A stretch of 64,000 nucleotides of DNA, taken from Desulfamplus sp964425195. GTDB taxonomy: Bacteria; Desulfobacterota; Desulfobacteria; Desulfobacterales; Desulfobacteraceae. Made by a program: the position numbers and the translations under genes. Position 1 is the stretch's first letter. The number at the start of each line of letters is the position of its first letter. The stretch lies in NCBI GenBank assembly GCA_964425195.1, contig CAYRLG010000010.1, forward strand, positions 47,853 to 111,852, written 5' to 3'. Shown here one piece after another: positions 25,846-36,141 of the stretch. The notes under the pieces were generated by a model. The model worked only from the letters and a program-made list of their open reading frames with translations, was not told the DNA's origin and did not search any database.

Positions 25846-28344
25846 TTAAAATGTATAACCCACACTAAAATGGACTCTGCCGGGACTCTCTCCATCTTCA
25901 GCATTTAACTTATGACCATAAAGCAGACCTACAGGTCCAATAGGTGTTATATAGCGAAATCCTGCTCCAATAGATGATCTAAATCCTCTTGATTCTAAGT
26001 TATTGGCAAGCTCATCTATTTTACCAGTATCTAAGAAGCAGTTAAGCTCAAAATCGGCTGGTAGATCAATTCTTGTTTCAAAAGTTGCGTTGATTGCAGC
26101 TTGACCGCCAACAGGGTCGCTGTTGCCATTATATTCAAGCATATTCTCCTTAAATCCCCTTACATTTGGTGTTCCTCCAAGAAAGAAGAGTTGATCGTAA
26201 GCAACACTCCCTTCTGTTCCAAACGGTTGAATATATCCCATACGGGTACGTAAAGCAAAAGTCACTTTATTGAAAGGAGATATATATCTTCTTAAATCAA
26301 TTTGGTATTTTAAAAATCTGTCAAGATCACTATCAAAACCCGTATATAGATCAACAGAGCAGCTTGATAGGAGACCTTTTGATGGTCTAACCAGAGAGTC
26401 TCTTGTATCGTAACCAACTGCAAACGAGGTAATAAGAATATTGCGAGTCTCCTTCTCTGAAGTGTCAATATCTGCATCTCCATAAACAGTTCTATTTTCA
26501 TATTTCAAATTCAACCCTGCTGTGAGATTTTTAATAAAAAGATTTCTGGAGAACCCACTCTCATAACCCCAAGATTTTATACCAAAATTTTTGTTTAACT
26601 CCTCTTTATCCTCAACATAGATACTACCAGTTGCATCAATTTCTGTTCCTAAGAAAAAAGGTTTTTTAAGACCAGTTTCTGCTCTGTATCCAATACCACT
26701 TAGCTTGGTCGATACCCATGCATCAATCTCATGTCCAAGAAAATTTTTATCTCCTATTTTTGTATCTATATAGAAACTTTGCTCAGTATCATAACCTATT
26801 GCTGCCTCAACAAAATAGGGTTTGGACTCTTCTATTACAACTTCAATATCAGGGGAATCCTCCATAGTTGCAAGACCCGGAGATTTAACCTGCACATACT
26901 TTACTGCTGAACTCTCTCTTATATTTTTTTCTGTTGCAAAAACTTTTTTAAGGGAAAATGGCTCTCCAGACTCTATCTCTAAACGCTTTGCAATAACTTC
27001 ATCTTTAAGTCTTATATTACCCGAATAGCGAATATTACCAAATCGTGTAAACTTTCCTTTTTCAATATTCCATAATAGATCAGCCTTTGATTTATCACTA
27101 TTGAAAATCACATCACTTTTAATTTTAACATGAGGATAGCCAAGTTCAGAGATCATCATACTAATAGCATTTTCATCGCTTTTGACCATATATTCACGGA
27201 ATGGTTCCCCCGGGCGTAGGGATAAATTTTCCATTGCTTTTTTTAAGGTAAGCCTCTTTTTTGTAGATATACTATAGTTCGTATCATCAATAAGCCCCCT
27301 AATATTCAAACTATTTACAACTGTTTGAATCCCTTCATTGATTATAATTTCAATATCTACAAATTGAGTTTCAACTTTCTCTTCAGATTTATAATGTTTT
27401 CTGCTTTGAGATGCACTTTGACTATTATTACCTTTAACAGTTTTTCCCTCTTTAGGAGAACTATCAGAATTTATAGATATATTTTTTGAAACTGTAGCAT
27501 TAAGAAATCCTTTGCTTAGATACAGAAGCTCAATAGCATTTATATCTTTATCAAGAACATTTGAATTATATCCGCCCTTTTCTAAAGTTCCTTTTTGACG
27601 CGTCAACATTGACTCCATAATTTCATCTTCTGATACACTTTGGTTACCTCTAATCTCAAGATGGTTGACAACCGATCTTGTTCCTTCGCTTACAAGAAAC
27701 TCAACACTCCAGATACTATTTTTTGGGGATTTTTCTTGTTTTACTTTCCTAAACTCAACTGTGACATCTTGAAAACCAGAATCAATATAGATATTTTTTA
27801 TATCAACCTTTGCCTTGCTAAGAGCCGAATCATTGGCATTTCCTTTTTTCACAAGATCAACCTTTTTTCTAAGCTGTTTATCAGAAAAGAAGGTATTACC
27901 TTTAAATGTCACTGCATATTCAAGACCTTCATCAATATCTATCTCAACTATAATTTTACCTCTATTGTTTTTAGTATATCTTTTATCTGTTTTAATAGTG
28001 TGAGTTATATCGACATCAGGAAATCCCTGTTTTCTATAAAATTCAATTAATGATAAAATATCTCTTTTCAACCAGCTTTCACTATAGCAATTTAGATTGC
28101 TCGGAAGCAGTGATGAGTGCCAACTCTTCATTCTCATTTTAAGGCGGATATCTGAAAAACTGCTGTTACCTTTAAACAAAAATGATTTGATGTTAATGCA
28201 ATCATCACTCTCCTCAATCTGCTTTTTCTCATTATCTGTAGCATAACAATTTAAGATAGATATATTAAATAGAAAAAATGGGCTAATAGAATAGAGCATT
28301 AAACAGATAAGAGGTATTTTTTTAGTAAATATTGATCTAAACAA
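25846..28344 (-). CDS. tamA: Omp85-family outer-membrane assembly protein, TamA-like
   Basis: An 832-residue outer-membrane protein. A signal peptide (about 1-35) is followed by serial POTRA domains up to about residue 470 (recurring patterns of IEGN/FKGN, LRKKV and YLSKGF), then an Omp85 beta-barrel ending in VHFSVGYTF with C-terminal Phe. The barrel carries the family-typical VRGF motif (GGTPNVRGFKEN). BamA and TamA are hard to tell apart by sequence at this length (BamA-like size, about five POTRA domains), but the gene is 14 bp downstream of tamB on the same strand, so TamA is the better name. It would act with TamB in outer-membrane protein insertion or phospholipid transport. Confidence 0.85.
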   Translation of the reverse strand: MFRSIFTKKIPLICLMLYSISPFFLFNISILNCYATDNEKKQIEESDDCINIKSFLFKGNSSFSDIRLKMRMKSWHSSLLPSNLNCYSESWLKRDILSLIEFYRKQGFPDVDITHTIKTDKRYTKNNRGKIIVEIDIDEGLEYAVTFKGNTFFSDKQLRKKVDLVKKGNANDSALSKAKVDIKNIYIDSGFQDVTVEFRKVKQEKSPKNSIWSVEFLVSEGTRSVVNHLEIRGNQSVSEDEIMESMLTRQKGTLEKGGYNSNVLDKDINAIELLYLSKGFLNATVSKNISINSDSSPKEGKTVKGNNSQSASQSRKHYKSEEKVETQFVDIEIIINEGIQTVVNSLNIRGLIDDTNYSISTKKRLTLKKAMENLSLRPGEPFREYMVKSDENAISMMISELGYPHVKIKSDVIFNSDKSKADLLWNIEKGKFTRFGNIRYSGNIRLKDEVIAKRLEIESGEPFSLKKVFATEKNIRESSAVKYVQVKSPGLATMEDSPDIEVVIEESKPYFVEAAIGYDTEQSFYIDTKIGDKNFLGHEIDAWVSTKLSGIGYRAETGLKKPFFLGTEIDATGSIYVEDKEELNKNFGIKSWGYESGFSRNLFIKNLTAGLNLKYENRTVYGDADIDTSEKETRNILITSFAVGYDTRDSLVRPSKGLLSSCSVDLYTGFDSDLDRFLKYQIDLRRYISPFNKVTFALRTRMGYIQPFGTEGSVAYDQLFFLGGTPNVRGFKENMLEYNGNSDPVGGQAAINATFETRIDLPADFELNCFLDTGKIDELANNLESRGFRSSIGAGFRYITPIGPVGLLYGHKLNAEDGESPGRVHFSVGYTF

Positions 28345-28358
28345 GTTGAATATCTCCT

Positions 28359-31300
28359 TTATTTAAACTCCAGTCGATATCTCACTTCACCACCAAACTG
28401 CCCCTCAGAATCTTGAAAACCACTTACAGATACATTATCCATCAGCTTATATTCTGCTGATGTTGTCCCTACCATTATTCCATCTTTATTTTCAGTTCCA
28501 TACTTAACGGTTATCCTTTCGGTAAGCTCTTTACCAACAGTTACATTAAAGTCTCCAATACCGTTGTCATCACTATTTGTAGAGGTGCTATTTTTGTTAT
28601 TAAATCCAACCTCAAAAATATCAAGACCAGTGGAAGATTTGACTCTATTGCTCACTGCTGAAGCAGCAACTTGTGATAACATACCAGCAGCAGAAAGAGT
28701 TGTGCCTCCCTCTGCATTAATTAATTCAGTAACAGTTCTACCCCTTAAAAGAAGAGATATAATATCACCATCCTCCAATCTTGGTTCAGAGGCGAGTTTA
28801 AAGTTTAAGTTATCTGGTGTTCCTGAAATTGCTAAAAGAATATCCCAATCACGTATCTTGCGATGAGATTGAATATCAAGTTCTGGCTCAATCTTATATG
28901 GATTGATAAAGTCTATGATGCCCCGAGTTAGTTCAAATTCTGTTGACTGATAGTTTATAATACCAGGATCAATTTCTGATCTACCAGATACTAACGGCGA
29001 TGCAGCACTTCCTCTTATTCTGATGTCAGGATGAATTTCAATATATGCTAAATTATTATTAACAATAAATGGCTTTTTACCCTTTATTGCAATGTTGAGC
29101 TGCATATTTTCAAGAATTGGGTTTATCTCATTTTTCTGTTTTATCTCTTTTCTTACTCTGCTTTTCTCTGTCAATGTTGATAATAGCTTCTTTTCTACAT
29201 GGATATCTCCTCTCCACTCACCTTGGTTAAGCAAAATTTTGCCATTAATTTTAGAAGAGCTATCTATATCTCCTGTAAAGTGCAGTTCTGTATCAAAATT
29301 TGCCTTTAAATCTTCTACCATATTGATTGGAATGGCATTTGCTATAAGTGTTGCATCTATATCCTTTATCATAAAGTCTGCTAAGCGTGCTTTTCCACTC
29401 AATCTAAACTCTCCAGACTCAAGAAATTTTTTTTCATCTGCGCTCTTTTTTTTATCTCTCTTATCCCTTATCTCTCTTTGTTTTATAATATTATCACTGA
29501 TTTTACCGGTAATATTTACTATTTCAACGCTATTTAAATCACCTTTAATAGTTCCATTAATATTTTGAAACTTCAATGTTCCAGAGCCATCAGCAGACTC
29601 CATAACAGGCAATGTAACTCCAATATCAACAAACTCTACTATTGCATCAATATCAGAATTTTTAATATCATCGCTATGCTTTATATCTGCTTTAAGTTTT
29701 AGCTTTAAAGCTCCTTTAATATCAGGCATATCTTTAACAAACACCGATGCAAATCTAACCGGTAAAATGGCAGTTGCATCTGCCTTGATATTACCTCCAA
29801 TATCACCAGAGGCAGCAACGACTAAGGTTCCGTTTTCAGGTAGCAAGGTTTTAAACTTATCTACTTTAAACTTTTTTCCGTCAATCCATGCCTTTATATT
29901 GTCTGCTTGAACTAAAAATTGCGACTTATCTAAGTTTGAATCTTTTAAAAAAATAGAAGAGTCTTTTGAGAGAGTTAAAGATAGTTCTTTTAAATCGCAA
30001 TTAGCTAAAATCTTATCTAAATTATTAGTATTTCCTTTTATATCAACAATACCAGTTACTTTACCGTTTTCAATACCTTCAACTTCTGCAAATTTAAACC
30101 ATGGGAGTAGTTCAGTTTTGTTAAAATCTCCTCGAATACCAAACTCTTTAGATTTAAGATCAAAGTTCCCAGCAACATCAAAGTTTAACCGTCCATTAAT
30201 ATTAACTCTATTATCTTTTAAAGCTAACTTTGCACTAAAATCTTGAAACGGTTTATCCATAATCTCTACTTTTTTCAATGAGATATTACCGTTGATATTA
30301 GATGCGTAAAGAGCATTAAAACGACCTTCAGCCGATATATTGCCAGAGGCAACACCTTTTATTGCACTATATTTTTTTATAGATTGAATAAGAGATAGAT
30401 CAACTCCTTTTGAGAAAATATCTAATTTAAACTTTGGGCTCTGTTTTAGATTAGCATTTTGCTGTTGCTTTAATGGATAGCTCTGGTCAATCCACCCTTT
30501 TGCCTCAACAGCATTGTTGTTATCAAGAGCAATAAGCAGAGAGTCAATTATAGTTTTTCTGTTTTGATAGCCAGCCTTTAAGCTGATATTTTCAATTTTT
30601 TGCTCTATAAGCTCAAGGTTTTTTCCAGTAACGTTTAATGCAACCTTAGGATTTTTTAATGTTCCAGTTATTTTAGATTTTGCAATAAGAGTTGCTATTA
30701 TCTTTTGATCTTTAAGAACATTAAAAGATTCCAATATTTTTGTGAGATTTAACCTATCAGAGTTTACAAATAGATTAAAAACAGGGTCAGAGATAAGTGT
30801 AAAAGTACCATCTTTTTTGGGTTCCAGTACCTTTAAAGTACCATCAAGTTTTAGTAAAGAGTCGCATGAGGCTATGTCAAATTTTCTAATATTTAGCACT
30901 CCATCTGTAAGTAAAATGTCAATATCACCACTATCTAAAACAGGGTAGTCTTGATAAGATGCATTGTTAGCTTTTAAAATAAATTTAACTTCAGGATTAT
31001 TAAGAGAACCATCAAAATCTGCTTTAAACGAGCCGATCCCTTTTATCCCTTCGATATTTTCAGACTCAAGAAGTTTGCCAATATTAATATTATCACCCAA
31101 AATAGTGAGGTGTCCTGATATCTTATTGATATCGATCTGCTCTCTTTTTTTAGTATTATCAGAAATGTTACTCAAAAAACCTTGGGGAAACGCTTTGGCA
31201 AGAGATATGGTACCAGATGCTTTTAAACTTTTATCAGAAACTCTATTCTCATAATTTTTCTTATCATCTTTTAAAAAGCCTTTAGAACTTAATTTTTTAA

Positions 31301-32402
31301 TAGAGTCTAATTGAGATTTAGGCTCTATTAGAGGTTCAAATTCAAGATTTTTTATAGTTATCTCTCTTTTTTCCATAGCAATTGAGAGGGCAGCTCTCTT
31401 TAAGCCTCTGCCCATTATCTCAACTCTATTGTCAGGAGAATCTATTTCACAGGTGACAGAGGGGTCATTTAGGTTTCCAGCAACAGTTGCATGAATTGAT
31501 AACTTACCACTTATATTCTGATTCTCTTTGCCTACTAATCCCAACATATTTAGAATTTCTAATGTCATAAGGTTTGCATCAGCAGTTAGATCAACTATTG
31601 GATTTGATACAAAAAAATTATCTTTAATATTTCCTCTAATAGTCAAATCGCTGTTATAAGATTTCATGGAGAGGGTAAAGTTAATATTTACGCTATTTCC
31701 CCCCAACTTATTTGAGACATTACCATTAGCTTGAAAGTTTATATCTTCAACTACAATAGCTATTGGCTCTGGATTTTGACTCTCTTTATCAGATTGACCA
31801 CTATATTTAAAAGTACCTTCACTTAAAGTAAGTGCATTTACGATTATATTAAATGGCAGGTTAAAAGGCTCTTTTTTTTTCTCCTCCTTTTGATCCTGCT
31901 CACCTGAAGAGTTTATAAAAGCAGATGCAATATCAAGAGTGTTATCTGGATTTATAGAGATAGATATACGTGGGTTTTCAATAGTTATCTTATCAATAAT
32001 CAGATTGTTACTTATAATTTTTGATATATCAAAATCAAAAGTTTTTAACATACTTAAGAGTTCTGAGAAGTTTAAAATATTTGATAAAACAACAGATATG
32101 TGAAAGTTATCAATAGCTATAAGCTCATTACTGTTAAGAGATAATTTGTAATCTTTAAGAGCTAATTCGCCTTTCAATATAGATAGATAAAAGTTGCTCC
32201 ACTCCATCTTACCCGGAATTGTTTTGTTAATTTGACTTTGTACTAATCTACTGAAATGAGCCGATTGAACATAAGCAAATAGAGATAGAGTGCTAATAAT
32301 TGTAAAAGTTATAAAGATAGAGATAAGCAGAGTCGATGTTAATGCTATCTTTTTAAAGGCTATCTGTTTTAAAATTTCTGTAGGCTCTTTTTGATTTGAC
32401 AT
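28359..32402 (-). CDS. tamB: TamB-like translocation/assembly protein (DUF490)
   Basis: A 1347-residue AsmA/TamB-like protein. One N-terminal transmembrane anchor (about 18-40) is followed by a very long series of beta-strand repeats alternating hydrophobic and polar residues, the bridge-like fold of this family, and a conserved C-terminal DUF490 domain with the RDWDILLAISGTPDNLNFKL block and LLLRGR. TamB spans the periplasm from the inner membrane to TamA. The length is close to E. coli TamB (about 1260). It is the first gene of the tamB-tamA pair. Several internal segments are poly-Lys/Ser rich, but the reading frame is intact. Confidence 0.9.
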   Translation of the reverse strand: MSNQKEPTEILKQIAFKKIALTSTLLISIFITFTIISTLSLFAYVQSAHFSRLVQSQINKTIPGKMEWSNFYLSILKGELALKDYKLSLNSNELIAIDNFHISVVLSNILNFSELLSMLKTFDFDISKIISNNLIIDKITIENPRISISINPDNTLDIASAFINSSGEQDQKEEKKKEPFNLPFNIIVNALTLSEGTFKYSGQSDKESQNPEPIAIVVEDINFQANGNVSNKLGGNSVNINFTLSMKSYNSDLTIRGNIKDNFFVSNPIVDLTADANLMTLEILNMLGLVGKENQNISGKLSIHATVAGNLNDPSVTCEIDSPDNRVEIMGRGLKRAALSIAMEKREITIKNLEFEPLIEPKSQLDSIKKLSSKGFLKDDKKNYENRVSDKSLKASGTISLAKAFPQGFLSNISDNTKKREQIDINKISGHLTILGDNINIGKLLESENIEGIKGIGSFKADFDGSLNNPEVKFILKANNASYQDYPVLDSGDIDILLTDGVLNIRKFDIASCDSLLKLDGTLKVLEPKKDGTFTLISDPVFNLFVNSDRLNLTKILESFNVLKDQKIIATLIAKSKITGTLKNPKVALNVTGKNLELIEQKIENISLKAGYQNRKTIIDSLLIALDNNNAVEAKGWIDQSYPLKQQQNANLKQSPKFKLDIFSKGVDLSLIQSIKKYSAIKGVASGNISAEGRFNALYASNINGNISLKKVEIMDKPFQDFSAKLALKDNRVNINGRLNFDVAGNFDLKSKEFGIRGDFNKTELLPWFKFAEVEGIENGKVTGIVDIKGNTNNLDKILANCDLKELSLTLSKDSSIFLKDSNLDKSQFLVQADNIKAWIDGKKFKVDKFKTLLPENGTLVVAASGDIGGNIKADATAILPVRFASVFVKDMPDIKGALKLKLKADIKHSDDIKNSDIDAIVEFVDIGVTLPVMESADGSGTLKFQNINGTIKGDLNSVEIVNITGKISDNIIKQREIRDKRDKKKSADEKKFLESGEFRLSGKARLADFMIKDIDATLIANAIPINMVEDLKANFDTELHFTGDIDSSSKINGKILLNQGEWRGDIHVEKKLLSTLTEKSRVRKEIKQKNEINPILENMQLNIAIKGKKPFIVNNNLAYIEIHPDIRIRGSAASPLVSGRSEIDPGIINYQSTEFELTRGIIDFINPYKIEPELDIQSHRKIRDWDILLAISGTPDNLNFKLASEPRLEDGDIISLLLRGRTVTELINAEGGTTLSAAGMLSQVAASAVSNRVKSSTGLDIFEVGFNNKNSTSTNSDDNGIGDFNVTVGKELTERITVKYGTENKDGIMVGTTSAEYKLMDNVSVSGFQDSEGQFGGEVRYRLEFK

Positions 32403-32763
32403 CGTAGTTTTATACTCACTCCTTAACAGATTTATGTATCATATATCATCTAAATTTTTTCATATATGTGTCATCTTGTCAATTTATGTGCACTATTTTT
32501 TCAGCAATCACCATTTGACAGTATGTATCATAACATTCTTACTTTTTTATAACTCTGTCATATACAATAAAATTGTCATATATGTGGATATGGCAAAATG
32601 GTTAAAATGTAGAGATAGACTCTCTTTTTTCCCTACTGGAGAGCTTTACTTTAAATATTTAAGATTAAAAGTAATATGATATTTGCAATCCGATCTGGTA
32701 TGGTTTAAATATGGCTATAATTCTTGTAAGGTATGGACGCGAAAGTTGATGGGAGAAGTATAT
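32403..32763. other. Divergent intergenic region upstream of tamB and the signalling cluster
   Basis: A 361-bp spacer between divergent genes. It must hold promoters for both, but I see no clear -35/-10 pair. It is marked by recurring short words related to TGTCATATATGTG (near 32462-32473, 32555-32563 and 32574-32586), which could be regulator half-sites. A possible reading frame in it (32434-32679) has no recognisable product. Confidence 0.5.
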
Positions 32764-33996
32764 ATGAATATTAGCAATATATGGATTTTATTTTTTCTAA
32801 TAGTCTCTTTTACAGGATTTACTGGCTGTGAAGATGACACAATTCAGGTTGCTATCCCACCTATTAAACTTAGCGTTGATGATCATGAAGTTGTGTTTGG
32901 GTCTTCTTTGGCATTACAGGGTCATGCTGGTTATCTTGGGCAGGAGACATTAAAAGGTGCAATGTGCTATCTTAACCATGTCAACGAAAAAGGAGGCGTT
33001 CATGGACGTATTATCCGCCTTATCACAAGAGATGATAGCTACGATCCCCCTAAATGTCTTGCCAATACCCAGCGTTTTATTATTGAAGATCAAGTATTTG
33101 GTCTTTTCTGTTATGTAGGTACTCCCACAACGTTAAAAATTCTGCCATTAGTAGAAGAGGCTCAAATTCCTCTACTTGGTATGTTTACAGGTGCTAATGC
33201 TCTACGAGAGCCATTTTTGCCATACGTTATTAATGTAAGAGCCTCTTACTATCAAGAGACTGGGGCTGCTGTAAACCATTTAGTAGAGGAGCTAAAGCTC
33301 AATAGGATTGCCGTTTTCTATCAGTACGATGCCTTTGGATTTGATGGGCTTACTGGTACTGAACTTGCACTTAAACGGTTTAATCTTGAGCCAGTAGCTC
33401 GTGGTAGTTACGTTAGAGGCACTCACGATATTGGAGAGGGTCTTGAAAGAATTATGGAGTCAGATGCTCAGGCTGTTGTAATTATAGGAACATCTGACCC
33501 TTGTGCAAATTTTATACGAAACTCTTTACAAAATGGATTTTCACCTATTTTCTATATGGTCTCTTTTGTTGGAGCTAAAGAGTTATCTCGCAATCTAATT
33601 GGTATAAATACCAGTAAAGTCAATGTAATAATGTCTCAAGTTGTTCCACCGCCACGTACACAAGATGGAGGAATATCCCCAAGCGCTGTAGAGTTTACAC
33701 GCCTTCTTGAGCACTACTATCCTGGAGAGGAGCCAAATTTTGTTGGCTTTGAAGGCTATATAAATGCTAAAGTCTTAGTTGAAAGTTTGCAAAGAGCAGG
33801 AAGAGAGCTGACACGTCACTCTTTTTTGCAGGCAATAAATTCAATGAATGATTTCTCTTTAGGTACTGATGTAAGTATCTCTTTTAGCCCTTCTGACCAT
33901 CAAGGCATGGATACTGTCTATTTTACAAGATTACAAGATGGACGATTTACTCTTCTTGCAGATTGGTCACAATTGACTAAAAAAGAGAAGTTTTAA
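32764..33996 (+). CDS. Periplasmic binding lipoprotein, branched-chain amino acid receptor type
   Basis: A 410-residue protein of the Leu/Ile/Val-binding (Peripla_BP_6) family. The start at 32764 has GGGAGAAG upstream and gives a lipoprotein signal, FLIVSFTGFTGC, with the acylated Cys at about residue 22; an upstream in-frame TTG at 32683 would spoil this. Family motifs include the fold start GHAGYLGQETLKGAMCYLNHVNEKGGVHG, an SYDPPKCLANTQRFI block and IGTSDPCANFIRNS. No transporter permease or ATPase genes are adjacent. Instead a histidine kinase gene starts 15 bp downstream, so it probably works as the ligand sensor of a two-component system. Ligand unknown. Confidence 0.85.
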   Translation: MNISNIWILFFLIVSFTGFTGCEDDTIQVAIPPIKLSVDDHEVVFGSSLALQGHAGYLGQETLKGAMCYLNHVNEKGGVHGRIIRLITRDDSYDPPKCLANTQRFIIEDQVFGLFCYVGTPTTLKILPLVEEAQIPLLGMFTGANALREPFLPYVINVRASYYQETGAAVNHLVEELKLNRIAVFYQYDAFGFDGLTGTELALKRFNLEPVARGSYVRGTHDIGEGLERIMESDAQAVVIIGTSDPCANFIRNSLQNGFSPIFYMVSFVGAKELSRNLIGINTSKVNVIMSQVVPPPRTQDGGISPSAVEFTRLLEHYYPGEEPNFVGFEGYINAKVLVESLQRAGRELTRHSFLQAINSMNDFSLGTDVSISFSPSDHQGMDTVYFTRLQDGRFTLLADWSQLTKKEKF

Positions 33997-34010
33997 AGGA
34001 GTAAATCAAA

Positions 34011-36056
34011 TTGATACGTTATTATCAGCAACTCTCTTTAAAAAATCAGATTTATGTTACTATATTGGTTGTTATCCTTATCATAAGTGCTACAATTGCC
34101 ATTCTTGCACGCTGGATTCTTATCTCTGGTTTAACCAAAGAGCTTGAACTTAGAGGTATTGCTGTAGCTCACTCAATCGCTGAAAGAAGCGCAAGTTTTG
34201 TGCTTGAAAAAAATACTCCTGAGTTATTAAGTCTTATTTTTGATGAAGCAAGACTCAGAGAGAGGCAGCACATGATCAATTACATCTATGTTCTTGATAA
34301 AAGCGAACAGGTGGTCTCTCACACTTTTACATTCCCATTTCCAGCACAGTTAAGTAAAGCCAATCCAGTTCCAGAGAACGCTTTGCACAGTGTAAAGCTT
34401 GTTGAGCATGGGGCTAATATATCCTATGATATCTCTGTCCCTATGAGTGAAGGATTATACAGAATTGGAACGGTCCATGTTGGTTTAAGTAAAGGACATA
34501 TTGATAATTTGGTATCAAGATTGCGATTTATGTTTTTAGGATTTATATCTGCTGTAATAGTTGTTATCTTTTATGTAAGTCACCTTATTTCTCGACACAT
34601 TACAATGCCAATAACACGTCTAACCAGAATTTCAGATGAGTTGAGTAGAGGAAATTTTGATTTTAATTTAGATACAGGTGAAAACTGTGTCGATCCAGAG
34701 GGAAACCTTGGTTGGGGTATGAATAACTGCCCTGCTTACAAAGATACTAATATGCCATGTTGGCATTTTGATCAGCAAACCCATCGTTTTAGGCATATTG
34801 ATAGTAAAAACGAGCAGTTGTGTAGAATTTGTGTTTTTTATCGTAAAAGTTATGGAAGAGATGAAGTGACGCAATTGGCTGATTCATTCCTCAATATGGT
34901 CTGGTCTATTCGTCTTTATCGCAAACGGCTTCAGGAGTCTGAATTAAAATATCGATCTCTTTTTGATTCTGCTCCTAATCCTATCTTTGTTGTTGATTGC
35001 AGTAATGAGACGATTTTGGATGCAAACCCTCGTGCAGCCGAACTTTATGGCTATGCACTGCAAGAGCTTTTTGGTATGCCTTTTCAAAAACTTGGACAAG
35101 ATCATATAAAACAGTGTCTTATCTCTCTTGACAGCTCTATAAATGGGGAGCATGTAGAAGATGATGGCAACAAACAGTCGGGTAAAGAGTATCTATATTA
35201 TCCAAAGATTTTGCATATTAAAAATGGTGGTCACCCTTTTTATGTAAACATGCACGCATGCCCAACCAGCTACGGAGGGACTCAAGCTATTGTTGTCGCC
35301 ATAACAGATATTACAGAGATGATGGAAAAAGATGCTCAACTGGTTCAAGCAGCAAAAATGAAAACTCTTGGTGAGATGAGTGCTGGTATTGCTCATGAGA
35401 TAAATCAGCCATTAAATACAATTAAAATGGGCAGTGAATATCTGAATTTGCTTTTGGATCAGAAAAAATCGATAAGTGAATCACAGATTAGGGACATGGC
35501 AACTGAGATAAGCGAACAGGTTGACAGAGCAACTGAGATAATAAATAATCTTCGTGCGTTTGGCAGAAAATCGGGTCTAACTATGGAGCGAGTAACTCTT
35601 TCAGAGCCTATTCAAGGGGTATTATCAATTATAGGTCGCCAATTCTCAATCCAAAGGATTGCAATTAGACTTGATCTTGCTGATAATCTTCCTCAAGTTA
35701 AGGGTCACAACAACAGGCTTCAGCAGGTATTTTTCAACCTTCTAAATAATGCAAGAGATGCTATTCAAGAGAAGATGGAGTATGAACCAGACCTTTATGG
35801 AGATATTCTTGTTCGCACATATTCAGAAAATAGCAAAGTTGTAGTTACAGTTACAGATAATGGAGTTGGTATCCCAGAGGTTGTTCGTAATAAAATTTTT
35901 GAGCCTTTTTTCACTACAAAACAGACTGGCAAAGGTATGGGGCTTGGCTTGGCAATTACCTATGGTATTGTTCGTGATTATGGTGGTACAATTAAAATTG
36001 ATAGCAAGCCAACAGAGGGGACAACATTTTATCTTACATTTTCAGCAGTAGAGTAA
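34011..36056 (+). CDS. Membrane sensor histidine kinase with Cys-rich HAMP insertion and PAS domain
   Basis: A 681-residue kinase. Transmembrane helices at about 14-38 and 175-195 flank a periplasmic sensor; a HAMP-like segment (about 200-222) is interrupted by a Cys-rich insertion at about 226-274 with five cysteines including CRIC, then a PAS domain (about 310-440), HisKA with the phospho-acceptor His462 in AGIAHEINQPLN, and an HATPase domain (NLLNNARDAI, DNGVGIP, GKGMGLGLAIT). The start is a TTG with AAAGGAG 9 bases upstream, just 15 bp after the lipoprotein gene. The ligand-binding lipoprotein upstream and the receiver-STAS gene downstream form a likely three-part pathway. Confidence 0.88.
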   Translation: MIRYYQQLSLKNQIYVTILVVILIISATIAILARWILISGLTKELELRGIAVAHSIAERSASFVLEKNTPELLSLIFDEARLRERQHMINYIYVLDKSEQVVSHTFTFPFPAQLSKANPVPENALHSVKLVEHGANISYDISVPMSEGLYRIGTVHVGLSKGHIDNLVSRLRFMFLGFISAVIVVIFYVSHLISRHITMPITRLTRISDELSRGNFDFNLDTGENCVDPEGNLGWGMNNCPAYKDTNMPCWHFDQQTHRFRHIDSKNEQLCRICVFYRKSYGRDEVTQLADSFLNMVWSIRLYRKRLQESELKYRSLFDSAPNPIFVVDCSNETILDANPRAAELYGYALQELFGMPFQKLGQDHIKQCLISLDSSINGEHVEDDGNKQSGKEYLYYPKILHIKNGGHPFYVNMHACPTSYGGTQAIVVAITDITEMMEKDAQLVQAAKMKTLGEMSAGIAHEINQPLNTIKMGSEYLNLLLDQKKSISESQIRDMATEISEQVDRATEIINNLRAFGRKSGLTMERVTLSEPIQGVLSIIGRQFSIQRIAIRLDLADNLPQVKGHNNRLQQVFFNLLNNARDAIQEKMEYEPDLYGDILVRTYSENSKVVVTVTDNGVGIPEVVRNKIFEPFFTTKQTGKGMGLGLAITYGIVRDYGGTIKIDSKPTEGTTFYLTFSAVE

Positions 36057-36141
36057 AATTGTTAAAGTTAAAAGTACTCAATAATTACAATTAGTTAAAA
36101 AGAGTATAATGATACAAAAAAATAAAAAGGTGTAGATAGAG

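Noticed and set aside
32434..32679. Possible 81-residue plus-strand gene
   Set aside because: No recognisable domain, no good ribosome-binding site, skewed residue use, and it lies in a divergent promoter region.
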